Source: Denitromonas sp.
GTDB lineage: Bacteria > Pseudomonadota > Gammaproteobacteria > Burkholderiales > Rhodocyclaceae
Direction of reading: 5' to 3'
Assembly: GCF_034676725.1 (NCBI RefSeq)
Contig: NZ_JAUCBR010000004.1
Span: 2,494,001-2,558,000, forward strand
Length of the DNA: 64,000 nucleotides
The notes below the pieces were generated by a model, which saw only the letters and a program-made list of their open reading frames with translations, was not told where the DNA came from and ran no database searches. Position numbers and translations under genes: made by a program. Shown here in pieces: positions 41,879 through 50,812 of the stretch (position 1 is its first letter; every line of letters starts with the position of its first letter).

Positions 41879-43552
41879 ATGACGGATCTGACTCACGCAG
41901 TGGCGCAGCTGTCGGCACGCGCGCTGATCGACAGCGACGCGAGGCATTGGGCCGAGATCGACATGCTGATCGACCATCTGCCGGTCGGTGTGGCGCTGGT
42001 CGATGCCGAGCAGAACGTGCGGATCTTCAACCGCAAGGCCCGCCAGATGCTGGACTTCCCCGACAGTTTTTTTGCCGGCCGCACCCCCAGCCTGCGTGAG
42101 CTGTTTCTCTTCAATGCCCGGCGCGGCGAGTATGGCGCGGGCGACCCCGAGCAGCTGGCCGACGCGCTGGTCGAACGCAGCAGCAAGCGCGAACCGCACC
42201 AGCTCGAGCGGGACCGGCCCGACGGCTCGGTGCTGGACATCCGTGGCGAGCCCCTGCCGGGGGGCGGCTTCGTGACCATCTGGACCGACATCACCGCGCG
42301 CAAGCGCGCCGAGCGCGACGCCGAGGCGCGGGCCCGGCAGCTGGATCTGGTGATGGACAACGTGCCGGGCAAGCTCTCGTTCTTCGACGCGAACCTGCGC
42401 TGCGTCTACAGCAACAGGCGCGAGCTGGTGTTCGGTGCCATCCACGCCGGGGACGCGGGCAAGACCCTGCACGAACTGGTCGGCGACCCGGTGTATGGCG
42501 AAATCGAGGGCTATTTTCGCCAGGCGCTCAATGGCCAGCCGAGCGCGTATCAACGGCCCTTCCGGCGGCCGGACGGCAGCTCGGGCTATCTGCAGGTCAT
42601 TACGACGCCGCATCGGGCGCCTGACGGCGAGGTCATCGGCTTGTTCTCGCTCGGTCAGGACGTCACCGACATCATGCGCGCAGAGGCGGAACTGAAGGCG
42701 CGCAACACCGAACTCGAAGCGGCCAACCAGGCCCTGGCCACCACCCACCAGCAGCTGGTGCAGACCGAAAAACTCGCCTCCATCGGCCAACTGGCGGCTG
42801 GGGTGGCGCACGAGATCAACAACCCGGTCGGCTTTGTCAGCGCCAACCTGTCCACGCTCGGCACCTATGTGGGCAACCTGCTGGCCCTGGCCGATGCCTG
42901 CGAGCCCAGCTTGCGCGAGGCGGTGCCCGCCGACAGCCCGGCCCTGTGCGCGTTCAAGGCGGCACAGGCTGCGGCGGACCTCGACTTTCTGCGCGAGGAC
43001 ATCGTGGCCTTGCTCGAGGAGTCGCGCGAGGGGCTCGACCGGGTGCGTCGCATCGTCCAGGATCTGCGCGATTTTTCGCGCGCCGGGGGCAACGACCAGT
43101 GGCAGTGCGCCTCGCTTGAAGCGGGTCTGGATGCGACGTTGAACATTGCGCTCACCGACATGAAGCACCGGGTCACCGTGTGCAAGGACTACGGCGGCAT
43201 TGGCCCCATCGAATGCCTGCCCTCGCAGCTCAACCAGGTCTTCCTCAACCTCATCGTCAACGCCGGCCATGCCATTGCCGACACCGGCACCATCACGTTG
43301 CGTACCGGGCAGACGGTCGACCGCGTGTGGGTGGAGGTGAGCGATTCGGGCTGCGGCATTCCGGCCGAACATCTCGGCCGCCTGTTCGACCCCTTCTTCA
43401 CCACCAAGCCGGTTGGCCAGGGCACCGGCCTGGGCCTGGCCCTGTCCTACGGCATCGTCGAGAAGCACGGCGGGCAGATCACGGTGCACAGCACCGTGGG
43501 CGAGGGGACGACCTTCCGCGTGTCGCTGCCGCGGGTGCGCCCACCGGGCTGA
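41879..43552 (+). CDS. PAS-domain sensor histidine kinase (orphan)
   Basis: A 557-residue soluble kinase: start ATG 41879 after AGGGAGAGG. PAS-type domains at about 25-145 and 155-270 (the first PAS-7 type, LIDHLPVGVALVDAEQNVRIFNRKA), a short coiled coil, then HisKA with H311 in GVAHEINNPVGFV, and HATPase with N box NLIVNAGHA near 457, DSGCGIP and GTGLGLALSYGIVEKHGG. No transmembrane segment, so it senses an internal or dissolved signal. No response regulator is adjacent. Family: NtrB/DctB-like ATPase class (HPK4). Confidence 0.92.
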   Translation: MTDLTHAVAQLSARALIDSDARHWAEIDMLIDHLPVGVALVDAEQNVRIFNRKARQMLDFPDSFFAGRTPSLRELFLFNARRGEYGAGDPEQLADALVERSSKREPHQLERDRPDGSVLDIRGEPLPGGGFVTIWTDITARKRAERDAEARARQLDLVMDNVPGKLSFFDANLRCVYSNRRELVFGAIHAGDAGKTLHELVGDPVYGEIEGYFRQALNGQPSAYQRPFRRPDGSSGYLQVITTPHRAPDGEVIGLFSLGQDVTDIMRAEAELKARNTELEAANQALATTHQQLVQTEKLASIGQLAAGVAHEINNPVGFVSANLSTLGTYVGNLLALADACEPSLREAVPADSPALCAFKAAQAAADLDFLREDIVALLEESREGLDRVRRIVQDLRDFSRAGGNDQWQCASLEAGLDATLNIALTDMKHRVTVCKDYGGIGPIECLPSQLNQVFLNLIVNAGHAIADTGTITLRTGQTVDRVWVEVSDSGCGIPAEHLGRLFDPFFTTKPVGQGTGLGLALSYGIVEKHGGQITVHSTVGEGTTFRVSLPRVRPPG

Positions 43553-43579
43553 GCGGGCGGCGCCTGTGCGCCGCCGGGC

Positions 43580-46500
43580 TCATTTTCCGGACACCACCGG
43601 GATACCCCTGAATGACCGGGGCGCCATCGGTTGCGGCAGCAGGCCGAGTGCGTTGGCGAATATCGGCGTCACGCTCAGGGCCTTGACCAGCGGCGCTTCG
43701 GTGCGGGCGACCGCCTGCAGGCTGGCGTGTTTGACATGGCCGAAGCCGCGCAGCTGGCGGGGCAGGTCGGCCAGGGCGATGACCTTGTCGAGGTTCGCCA
43801 CGGTCAATCGATTGAGCAGTGCGTCGATCAGCGCCGGGTAACTGCGGGCCAGCGCGCGCTCCATGCGCCGCTCGGCAGTGCGGCCAAAGGGGTCGAGCCG
43901 GCTGCCGCGCAGGCGCTTTCCGCGGGCCAGCCATGCCATCGCGCGCATCAGCCAGGGGCCGAAGTCGCGCTTGATCAGGCGGCCGGCAGCATCCACCCTG
44001 GCCAGTAGCGGCGGCGCCATGTGGAAGGTGAGCTTGAGATCGCCGTCGAAAGTGTCGCGCAATGCCTCCATGAAGCGGCCGTCGGTGTACAGGCGCGCCA
44101 CCTCGTACTCGTCCTTGTAGGCCAGCAGCTTGGCGTAGCCGAAGGCCACCGCCTCGGTCAGGCGCAAGGGCGCATCGGCACCGACCAGCGCGGCTTCAGC
44201 CCTGCGCACACGCTCGACCAGCGCTGTGTAGCGATCGGCGTAGGCCGCATCCTGATACGCGGTGAGATGCGCGACGCGATGGGCGATCAGGGCGTCCAGC
44301 GTCAGCGTTTTGTGGGCGGGCTCTTCGGCCAGGGCGAGCACCGCCTCGGGCTTCTCGGCCGCCAGCCGGCCGAGGTGGAAGGCCATGCGATTGCTGTCGA
44401 CGGCCACGCCATTGAGCGCAATGGCGCGCTCGATGGCGGCCAGCGACACCGGCACGCGACCGCGCTGCCAGGCATAGCCGAGCAGCAGGATGTTGGCGCC
44501 GATCGAGTCGCCGAGTAGGCGCAGGGCGAGGTCGTAGGCATCCACCGATTCCATCGCCTCGTCGCCGGCGGCGAAGCGCAGCTTGTCGAGCAGGGCGTCG
44601 GCATGCAGCTGGGCGTCCGGGTCGCGCACGAAGCGGTCGGTGGGGTTCTGGTGCTCGCTGGCGATGATGCGGGTGCGGCCGTGGCGCACGGTCTGCAGCG
44701 CCTCGGCCGAGGCGCCCACCACCAGGTCGCAGGCCAGCAGCAGGTCGGCCTGCTGGGTGTCGATGCGCACCTGGTTGAGCAGGTCGGGCGTCTTGGCCCA
44801 GCGGATGAAGGCCAGCACCGCGCCGCCTTTTTGCGCAAAGCCCATGAAGTCGAGCTGTGAGCTGGCCAGGCCGTCGAGGTGGGCGGCCATCGACACCAGC
44901 GCGCCGACGGTGACCACGCCGGTGCCGCCGACGCCGGTGATCAGCAGGTCGTAGGGCGCGTCGTCCAGATGGGTGTGCGGGGTAGGCAGGTCGTGGATGA
45001 GGTGGTCGAGGGTGGCCGCGTCGAGCTTGCCGACGCGCTTCCTGAGCGTGGCACCGGCCACCGACACGAAGCTGGGGCAGAAGCCCTGCACACAGGAAAA
45101 GTCCTTGTTGCAGGACGATTGCTCGATCTGGCGCTTGCGCCCGAGCGGCGTCTCCAGCGGGATCACCGACAGGCAGTTGGACTGCGTGCCGCAGTCGCCG
45201 CAGCCCTCGCACACTTCGGGGTTGATGAAGATGCGGCGGTCGGGGTCGGGGTAGGCGTTTTTCTTGCGTCGGCGGCGCTTCTCGGCGGCGCAGGTCTGGT
45301 CGTAGATCAGCGCGGTGACGCCTTCGATGTCGCGCAGCGTGCGCTGCACGGCGTCCATTTCGCTGCGGTGGTGGAAGGTGGTGCCCGGCGGAAACAGCGC
45401 GCCGGCACCGTCGTATTTCTCCGGCTCGTCACTGACCACGGCGAGGCGCTTGACGCCTTCGGCCTCGACCTGACGGGCGATGCGCTCGACGCTGATCACG
45501 CCGTCGTGCGCCTGGCCACCGGTCATGGCGACCGCGTCGTTGTAGAGAATCTTGTAGGTGATGTTGGCGTGCGCGGCAATCGCCTGGCGGATGGCCAGAC
45601 TGCCGGAGTGGAAGTAGGTGCCGTCGCCGAGGTTCTGGAACACGTGCGCTCGGCGGGTGAAGCGGGCGTGGGCCGACCAGTCGGCACCTTCGCCGCCCAT
45701 CTGGATCAGGCCGGTGGTCTGGCGATCCATCCACGAGGCCATGAAGTGGCAGCCGATACCGGCCTGCGCGACCGAGCCTTCGGGCACCTTGGTGGAGCTG
45801 TTGTGCGGGCAGCCGGAGCAGAAATAGGGCAGGCGGCGCACGGCGTCGCCGGCGTTGGACAGCACCGCGGGGGCGGTGAAGTCGCACACATGGCTGAGGC
45901 GGTCGAGCGCCGGGCGGTGCGTGGCCAGCCAGCGGGCAAAGGCCGGCATGATGCGCGAGGGGCGCAATTCGCCGAGCGCCGAGAGCAGCGGCCCGCCGTC
46001 GGCGTCGTGCTTGCCGATCACGCGCGTACGGGCGCCGGGCCGGTTGAAGAGCAGGGTCTGGATCTGTTCTTCGACCACCGGCGCTTTTTCTTCGATGACC
46101 AGCACCTCGTCCAGGCCCTCGACCAGCGTGTCGATGCGCGTCGGTTCGAGCGGGAAGACCAGGCCGACCTTGTAGAGGCGGATGCCGGCTTCGGCCAGAT
46201 CGTCGAGCGTGAGTTCGAGCCGGCGCAGCACTTCGAGGAAGTCGAAGTGCGCCTTGCCGACGGTGACGATACCGAGCGTGGCGTCTGGCGTGGCGCGGAT
46301 CCAGCGGTCGATGCTGTTGACGCGGGCGAAGGCGCGCACCGCGTCGAGCTTGTCGGCCAGGCGCGCTTCGAGCGCCAGGCTGGGCAGATCGGGCCAGCGG
46401 TAGTGCAGGCCGCCGGCGGGCGGGGTGTAGTCGGCCGGCGGCGGGAAGTCGTGGCGCACGGCGTCGAGGTCGACCGTCATGCCGCTCTCGACCACTTCCG

Positions 46501-47179
46501 AAATGGCCTTGAAGCCCACCCAGTTGCCGGAGAAGCGCGACAGCGCCCAGCCGTAGAGGCCGAATTCCAGATACTCGGCGACGTTGCCGGGGTGGATCAC
46601 CGGCATGCTCCAGGCCTTGAGCGTGAGGTCGCTCTGGTGCGGCATCGACGAAGACACACAGCCGTGGTCGTCGCCCAGCACGGCCAGCACGCCGCCGTGG
46701 GGCGAGGCGCCATAGGCGTTGCCATGCTTGAGCGCGTCGCCCGCGCGGTCGACGCCGGGGCCCTTGCCGTACCAGATGGCGAACACGCCATCGACGGTGC
46801 GCTGATCATCCGTTTCGACCTGCTGGCTGCCGAGCACCGCGGTGCCGCCGAGCTCTTCATTGATGGCCGGCTGGAAGGCGATGCCCGCCGCGTCGAGCTG
46901 CTTTTGCGCCTTGCCCAGCGCGATGTCGTAGCCGCCCAGCGGTGAGCCGCGGTAGCCGCTGATGAAGCCGGCGGTGTTGAGGCCGCGCTCGCGGTCGAGC
47001 CGGGCCTGCATCAAGGGCAGGCGCACCAGCGCTTGGATGCCGGTCAGGAAGACGACGCCGTGCTCGGCCTCGAAGGCGTCGCTCAGGGTGTAGTCGGGGC
47101 GCGCCAGCGCTGCGTCCGGCTCGGCCTGGCAGGCGAGCGCGGCAGCCGGCACGCTCACCCGGGGTTCGGGGTGGCGCAT
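43580..47179 (-). CDS. Indolepyruvate ferredoxin oxidoreductase, alpha and beta subunits fused
   Basis: Oxygen-sensitive thiamine diphosphate enzyme that converts aryl pyruvates from aromatic amino acids to aryl-acetyl-CoA with ferredoxin as acceptor. The 1199-residue chain contains the pyrimidine-binding domain (TAGFISGYRGSPLGGYD; NEELGGTAVLGSQQ), the TPP domain (YFCSGCPHNSSTK near 451; GGEGADW near 495; GDGTYFHSGS), ferredoxin-type cysteines (CEGCGDCGTQSNC near 655, CNKDFSCVQGFCPS near 690) and the gamma/beta-type domain (ITGVGGTGVVTVGAL, MGFAQKGGAVL). Such single-chain enzymes occur in betaproteobacteria with anaerobic aromatic metabolism. It is divergent from an Lrp-type gene with an FNR box between. 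Confidence 0.93.
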   Translation of the reverse strand: MRHPEPRVSVPAAALACQAEPDAALARPDYTLSDAFEAEHGVVFLTGIQALVRLPLMQARLDRERGLNTAGFISGYRGSPLGGYDIALGKAQKQLDAAGIAFQPAINEELGGTAVLGSQQVETDDQRTVDGVFAIWYGKGPGVDRAGDALKHGNAYGASPHGGVLAVLGDDHGCVSSSMPHQSDLTLKAWSMPVIHPGNVAEYLEFGLYGWALSRFSGNWVGFKAISEVVESGMTVDLDAVRHDFPPPADYTPPAGGLHYRWPDLPSLALEARLADKLDAVRAFARVNSIDRWIRATPDATLGIVTVGKAHFDFLEVLRRLELTLDDLAEAGIRLYKVGLVFPLEPTRIDTLVEGLDEVLVIEEKAPVVEEQIQTLLFNRPGARTRVIGKHDADGGPLLSALGELRPSRIMPAFARWLATHRPALDRLSHVCDFTAPAVLSNAGDAVRRLPYFCSGCPHNSSTKVPEGSVAQAGIGCHFMASWMDRQTTGLIQMGGEGADWSAHARFTRRAHVFQNLGDGTYFHSGSLAIRQAIAAHANITYKILYNDAVAMTGGQAHDGVISVERIARQVEAEGVKRLAVVSDEPEKYDGAGALFPPGTTFHHRSEMDAVQRTLRDIEGVTALIYDQTCAAEKRRRRKKNAYPDPDRRIFINPEVCEGCGDCGTQSNCLSVIPLETPLGRKRQIEQSSCNKDFSCVQGFCPSFVSVAGATLRKRVGKLDAATLDHLIHDLPTPHTHLDDAPYDLLITGVGGTGVVTVGALVSMAAHLDGLASSQLDFMGFAQKGGAVLAFIRWAKTPDLLNQVRIDTQQADLLLACDLVVGASAEALQTVRHGRTRIIASEHQNPTDRFVRDPDAQLHADALLDKLRFAAGDEAMESVDAYDLALRLLGDSIGANILLLGYAWQRGRVPVSLAAIERAIALNGVAVDSNRMAFHLGRLAAEKPEAVLALAEEPAHKTLTLDALIAHRVAHLTAYQDAAYADRYTALVERVRRAEAALVGADAPLRLTEAVAFGYAKLLAYKDEYEVARLYTDGRFMEALRDTFDGDLKLTFHMAPPLLARVDAAGRLIKRDFGPWLMRAMAWLARGKRLRGSRLDPFGRTAERRMERALARSYPALIDALLNRLTVANLDKVIALADLPRQLRGFGHVKHASLQAVARTEAPLVKALSVTPIFANALGLLPQPMAPRSFRGIPVVSGK

Positions 47180-47324
47180 GTCTCTCTCCGTGGGGTCGAT
47201 CCTTGCCGGGGAGGCCCGGTCATGTCGCCCGTCATGATTTGTGGTGATAACAGTTTAGGTGCCGTCGGCGGTCTGCGCGTTCCCCTCTTGCCAGGCATCG
47301 GTGAGAAATGAGAAGGTGTGTTCT

Positions 47325-47338
47325 TGATTTATATCAAT
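47325..47338. promoter_or_regulatory. Perfect FNR/Dnr-type box between iorAB and lrp-type gene
   Basis: TTGATTTATATCAA matches TTGAT-N4-ATCAA at all ten fixed positions and is palindromic. It is centred about 20 bases before the lrp-type start codon and about 152 bases before the iorAB start codon, so activation of iorAB would need a leader of about 110 bases, while the position at the regulator gene suits repression or a leaderless start. Confidence 0.65.
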
Positions 47339-47351
47339 TTGGAGAATGAGC

Positions 47352-47822
47352 GTGCTTGAGCGATTTGTGCGCCGCATCCTGGCCGAGTTGCAGCGTGATG
47401 CACGCCAGTCGGTGCAGGAGCTCTCCGCGCGGGTGGGCTTGTCGTCGACGCCCTGCTGGCGGCGGCTGAAGGAGATCGAGAAGGCGGGGCTGATCCGCCG
47501 CCACACCGTGCTGCTCGACCGTGAGGCGATCGGGCTGAAGGAGTGCCTGCTCGCGCATGTGACACTGGCGCGCCATGTAGGCACGGCGGTCGATGAGTTC
47601 GAGCGGGCGGTGCTGGCGCATCCGGAGGTGATCGAGTGCTATTCGACCACTGGCGACGCGGACTACATCCTGAAGGTGGTGGTGCCCGACATGAAGGCTT
47701 ACGACCATTTCCTGCACAAGCAGATTTTCGCCATTGCGGGTGTGGCCAATGTGCGCACGGCCGTGGTGCTGCGTGAGGTGAAGTACGACACGGTGCTGCC
47801 CATCGATACCGAGAGCCCGTGA
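47352..47822 (+). CDS. Lrp/AsnC-family transcriptional regulator
   Basis: About 157 residues: N-terminal helix-turn-helix (QSVQELSARVGLSSTPCWRRLKEIEKAGLI) and C-terminal RAM ligand domain (VIECYSTTGDADYILKVVVPD), which binds amino acids. Such regulators next to ior genes probably respond to aromatic or branched amino acids (BkdR-like). An ATG at 47346 directly follows GGAGA with one base between, too close; the GTG at 47352 gives seven bases and the usual (M)LERF start, so I prefer it. Confidence 0.88.
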   Translation: MLERFVRRILAELQRDARQSVQELSARVGLSSTPCWRRLKEIEKAGLIRRHTVLLDREAIGLKECLLAHVTLARHVGTAVDEFERAVLAHPEVIECYSTTGDADYILKVVVPDMKAYDHFLHKQIFAIAGVANVRTAVVLREVKYDTVLPIDTESP

Positions 47823-47838
47823 ACGGCGGGCAATAAAA

Positions 47839-47858
47839 AACCGCCCCGGAGGGCGGTT
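47839..47858. repeat. Direct repeat flanking the IS, left copy (terminator hairpin)
   Basis: AACCGCCCCGGAGGGCGGTT, itself a hairpin (AACCGCCC / GGGCGGTT, loop CGGA). Identical to 49455-49474. A run of six A precedes the stem, which on the minus strand would be the T tract of an intrinsic terminator. Confidence 0.9.
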
Positions 47859-47870
47859 CAGACTGCTGAC

Positions 47871-47899
47871 AAAGCCCTGGCCTTCTGGCCGGGGCTTTT
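47871..47899 (+). terminator. Inward-facing terminator hairpin at the left IS end
   Basis: AAAGCCCTGGCC pairs with GGCCGGGGCTTT (one G-U) around TTCT and is followed by TTTT. It would stop transcripts entering from lrp before they reach the transposase. Confidence 0.7.
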
Positions 47900-47935
47900 G
47901 TCTAATTGGGATACGCTCTTTGCGCGATCCCCCCA

Positions 47936-49387
47936 ATGCTCAAACCCCCCAGCCCCAAACAGCATGCTCTCGAGATGGTGACACTCGAAGAGTTGGTCCC
48001 CACCGATCATCTGCTGCGCAAGATTGCGCAGTACATCGACTTCGAGTTCATCCGCGAGGCGACGGCTCACCTGTACTGCGCGGATAACGGTCGGCCGGCA
48101 CTCGATCCGGTGGTGTTGTTCAAGATTCTGTTCATCGGCTACCTGTTCGGTGTGCGCTCAGAGCGCCAGCTGATGCGCGAGATCCAGGTGAATGTGGCGT
48201 ACCGGTGGTTCCTGGATTTGAACCTGACCGACAAGGTGCCCGATGCCTCGACGCTGAGCCAGAACCGGCGCCGACGTTTCGCGGGCACCGACATCGAGCA
48301 GGTAATCTTCGACGGCATCGTCGAGCAGGCAATGCGCCACGGGCTGATCGGCGGCGAGGTACTTCACACCGACAGCACCCATCTGAAGGCCAACGCCAAC
48401 AAGAAACGCTTCGAGATCCACCGAGTCGAGCAGCGCCCCGCCGACTATCTGGCCGAGCTCGAATCGGCCATCGAACGCGATCGGGCCGAGCATGGCAAAG
48501 CGCCGCTGGCGCCGAGTACCGCACCGGCGCCCGAGCGCGACATCAAGCGCAGCACCACCGACCCGGACGCCGGCTTCATGACCCGCGAGGGCAAGCCACA
48601 GGGTTTCTTCTATCTGGATCACCGCACCGTCGACGGCAAGCACGCAATCATCACCGACACCTTCGTGACCGCGGGCAACGTCCATGACAGCACGCCCTAT
48701 CTGGCACGGCTCGACCGCCAGTGCGCGCGTTTCGCCCTCAAACCCGTGGCCGTAGCACTCGATGCCGGCTACCACACCGCCGCGATCTGCCACGGGCTCG
48801 AAACGCGCGGCCTGTTCGGCGTCATCGGATACCGGCGCCCCACGCACCGCGACGGGATGCTCTACAAGCGCCAGTTCGAATACGACGCGCAGCGCGACGC
48901 CTACCGCTGCCCCAATGGCCAATGGCTCCCCTACCGGACCACGAACCGGGAAGGCTATCGGCACTACGCCTCCGAGTCCGCCCAATGCATCGGCTGTGCG
49001 CTACTGGAGCAATGCACCCGCAGCCGCACCCACACCAAGATCGTCACGCGCCATGTTTGGGAGGACGCCCGTGCGCGCATCGACAGCCATCGGCTCACGG
49101 ACAAGGGCAAGAAGATCTACGCGCGACGCAAAGAGACGGTCGAGCGCAGTTTCGCGGACGCGAAGCAACTGCACGGGCATCGCTACGCGCGCTTCCGCGG
49201 GCGCTCAAAGGTACAAGCGCAGTGCCTGCTCGCGGCGGCAGCGCAGAACATGAAGAAGATCGCTCGGCTGCTCGCGCAGCTTCTTGCGCTCGCCCTGCGC
49301 CGCTGGCCGCCACTTGGCCGCTTGTGGGCGGCAGTCAGTGAGCACGACCGGTTTGCCCGGCAATGCCGATCTTTGTGCATTTACTGA
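47936..49387 (+). CDS. IS1182-family transposase
   Basis: The 483-residue DDE transposase has the N-terminal DUF772-like domain (DPVVLFKILFIGYLFGVRSERQLMREIQVN split over two helices), the first catalytic D in VLHTDSTHLKANANK, a second in ALDAGYHT and the late E in ETVERSFADAKQLHGHRYARFRG. A cysteine cluster CIGCALLEQC is typical of this family. ATG at 47936 is chosen over an upstream TTG. Full length, no internal stop, so likely functional. Confidence 0.95.
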   Translation: MLKPPSPKQHALEMVTLEELVPTDHLLRKIAQYIDFEFIREATAHLYCADNGRPALDPVVLFKILFIGYLFGVRSERQLMREIQVNVAYRWFLDLNLTDKVPDASTLSQNRRRRFAGTDIEQVIFDGIVEQAMRHGLIGGEVLHTDSTHLKANANKKRFEIHRVEQRPADYLAELESAIERDRAEHGKAPLAPSTAPAPERDIKRSTTDPDAGFMTREGKPQGFFYLDHRTVDGKHAIITDTFVTAGNVHDSTPYLARLDRQCARFALKPVAVALDAGYHTAAICHGLETRGLFGVIGYRRPTHRDGMLYKRQFEYDAQRDAYRCPNGQWLPYRTTNREGYRHYASESAQCIGCALLEQCTRSRTHTKIVTRHVWEDARARIDSHRLTDKGKKIYARRKETVERSFADAKQLHGHRYARFRGRSKVQAQCLLAAAAQNMKKIARLLAQLLALALRRWPPLGRLWAAVSEHDRFARQCRSLCIY

Positions 49388-49407
49388 GCGGCCACTGATC
49401 GAGCAGT

Positions 49408-49441
49408 AAAAAAAACAAACCCCACCGGAAAAGGTGGGGTT
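49408..49441 (-). terminator. Inward-facing terminator at the right IS end
   Basis: On the minus strand AACCCCACC / GGTGGGGTT with a six-base loop, followed by TGTTTTTTTT. It would stop minus-strand transcripts coming from dolP. Confidence 0.75.
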
Positions 49442-49454
49442 CGTCAGCAGTCTG

Positions 49455-49474
49455 AACCGCCCCGGAGGGCGGTT
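49455..49474. repeat. Direct repeat flanking the IS, right copy
   Basis: Identical to 47839-47858. It lies 20 bases beyond the dolP stop; on this side the T tract of the former terminator is missing because the IS separates it. Confidence 0.9.
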
Positions 49475-49494
49475 GCGCGTGGCTGCGGCAGCGG

Positions 49495-50124
49495 TTACTT
49501 GCTGTCGTTGCGCAGCAAGTCGAGCCGGCGGGCGTCGGCGTCGGAGATGTATTCGAATACCCGCACCACCTTGTTGACCCCGGCCGTGGTGCGCGCCACC
49601 TGGGTGGCGGCATCGGCTTCGGCCTGGGTGACCAGGCCCATCAGGTAGACCGTGGACGATTCGGTCACCACCTTGATCAGGTGCGCCTGCACCTGGGCGG
49701 AGTCGATCATGCGCGCCTTCACCTTGGAGGTGATCAGCGCGTCGTTGCTGCGCGAGGTCAGCGAGCTGTGGCCAGCCACCCGCACGTCGTTGGTGACGCC
49801 ACGGATATTGGGCACCGAAGCGATGACCTGCGGCAGCTGGTCGCGCGCACCGGCGTTGGGCGCTTCGCCGGTGAGCAGCACATTGCGGTTGTAGGACGTG
49901 ATGTTGACGTGCACATGGTCGCCGAGCTTCTCCTTGATCTGCGCGGCAGCCTTCCACTCGATGGCTTCGTCTTCCACATAGGCGCCGGAGCTGCGCCGGT
50001 CGGAGACCATCAGTGCGCCGGTGCCGACGCCGGTGGCGACCAGCGGAAAGCAGCCCTGGAGGGCGGGCACGACGCCGGCGACGAGGGCCAGCGTGAGGAC
50101 GGTGCGACGCAGGGAATGACTCAT
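49495..50124 (-). CDS. dolP: BON-domain outer-membrane lipoprotein DolP-type
   Basis: A 209-residue lipoprotein (signal with LQGC lipobox, C about residue 24) with two BON domains (KEKLGDHVHVNITSYNRNVLLTGEAP and KVKARMIDSAQVQAHLIKVVTESSTVYLMGLV as separate repeats), the layout of E. coli DolP (YraP), which keeps the outer membrane sound. It is two bases downstream of diaA, as in E. coli, which supports the name. AGGAG precedes the start. Confidence 0.9.
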   Translation of the reverse strand: MSHSLRRTVLTLALVAGVVPALQGCFPLVATGVGTGALMVSDRRSSGAYVEDEAIEWKAAAQIKEKLGDHVHVNITSYNRNVLLTGEAPNAGARDQLPQVIASVPNIRGVTNDVRVAGHSSLTSRSNDALITSKVKARMIDSAQVQAHLIKVVTESSTVYLMGLVTQAEADAATQVARTTAGVNKVVRVFEYISDADARRLDLLRNDSK

Positions 50125-50126
50125 TT

Positions 50127-50717
50127 TTATTCGACTCCTAATAGCAAACAATCGATGCCGTCACACAGGCAGTGGAGGATCAGCAGGTGCACTTCCTGGA
50201 TGCGCGCGGTGCGCTCGGCCGGGACGCACAGATGGACATCCTCCGGCCCCAACAGTTCGGCCATGCGTCCGCCGGACTTGCCGGTCAGAGCGATGACGGT
50301 CATCTCGCGCTCGTGGGCGATCTTCATCGCCTCGATCACGTTGGGCGAATTGCCGCTGGTCGAGATGGCCAGCAACACGTCGCCCGGCTGGCCCAGCGCC
50401 GCCACCTGTTTGGCGAAGATCTGGTCGTAGGCGTAGTCGTTGGCAATGGAGGTGAGTGTGGAGGTGTCGGTGGTCAGCGCAATGGCGGCCAGCGGCGGGC
50501 GCTCCATCTCGAAGCGATTGACCAGCTCGGCGGCGAAATGCTGCGCGTCGGCGGCCGACCCCCCGTTGCCGCAGGCGAGGATCTTGCCGGTGTTCATCAG
50601 GCTGCCGGTCATCACGTCGACGGCATGGGCGATCGGCGCGGCGAGCAGCTCGATGGCCGCCCGCTTGGTGGCGATGCTCTGTTCAAACTGATCGGTAATG
50701 CGACTGATGAGATCCAT
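50127..50717 (-). CDS. diaA: SIS-domain protein DiaA (GmhA-like)
   Basis: A 196-residue SIS protein (ACGNGGSAADAQHFAAELVNRF; LAISTSGNSPNVIEA). Sequence alone often leads to the name phosphoheptose isomerase, but its place between yraN and dolP equals the E. coli yraN-diaA-dolP order, where DiaA binds DnaA and times replication initiation. Start ATG 50717 (MDLISRITDQFEQSI) follows the family; a longer frame is less likely. Confidence 0.88.
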   Translation of the reverse strand: MDLISRITDQFEQSIATKRAAIELLAAPIAHAVDVMTGSLMNTGKILACGNGGSAADAQHFAAELVNRFEMERPPLAAIALTTDTSTLTSIANDYAYDQIFAKQVAALGQPGDVLLAISTSGNSPNVIEAMKIAHEREMTVIALTGKSGGRMAELLGPEDVHLCVPAERTARIQEVHLLILHCLCDGIDCLLLGVE

Positions 50718-50812
50718 CGGGAATCCGCGAAACAATGGGCTGAAACGAGCGCCGATTCTAGCATGCGGGGCATCGGCGGCCGGCGCGGTCGACGCGCTTC
50801 GTTACATTCTGC

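Larger units (their letters stand above)
47859..49454 (+). mobile_element. IS1182-family insertion sequence
   Basis: 1596 bases bounded by inverted repeats CAGACTGCTGAC (47859-47870) and GTCAGCAGTCTG (49443-49454); allowing two mismatches the match extends to 17 of 19. One transposase gene fills the element. The 20-base direct repeats outside are palindromic, in line with the habit of this family of inserting in hairpins with variable-length duplications. The element looks intact and recently inserted because the repeats are identical. Confidence 0.9.

Noticed and set aside
48158..48985. 275-codon minus-strand ORF inside the transposase
   Set aside because: Antisense shadow; the IS1182 family has a single gene.
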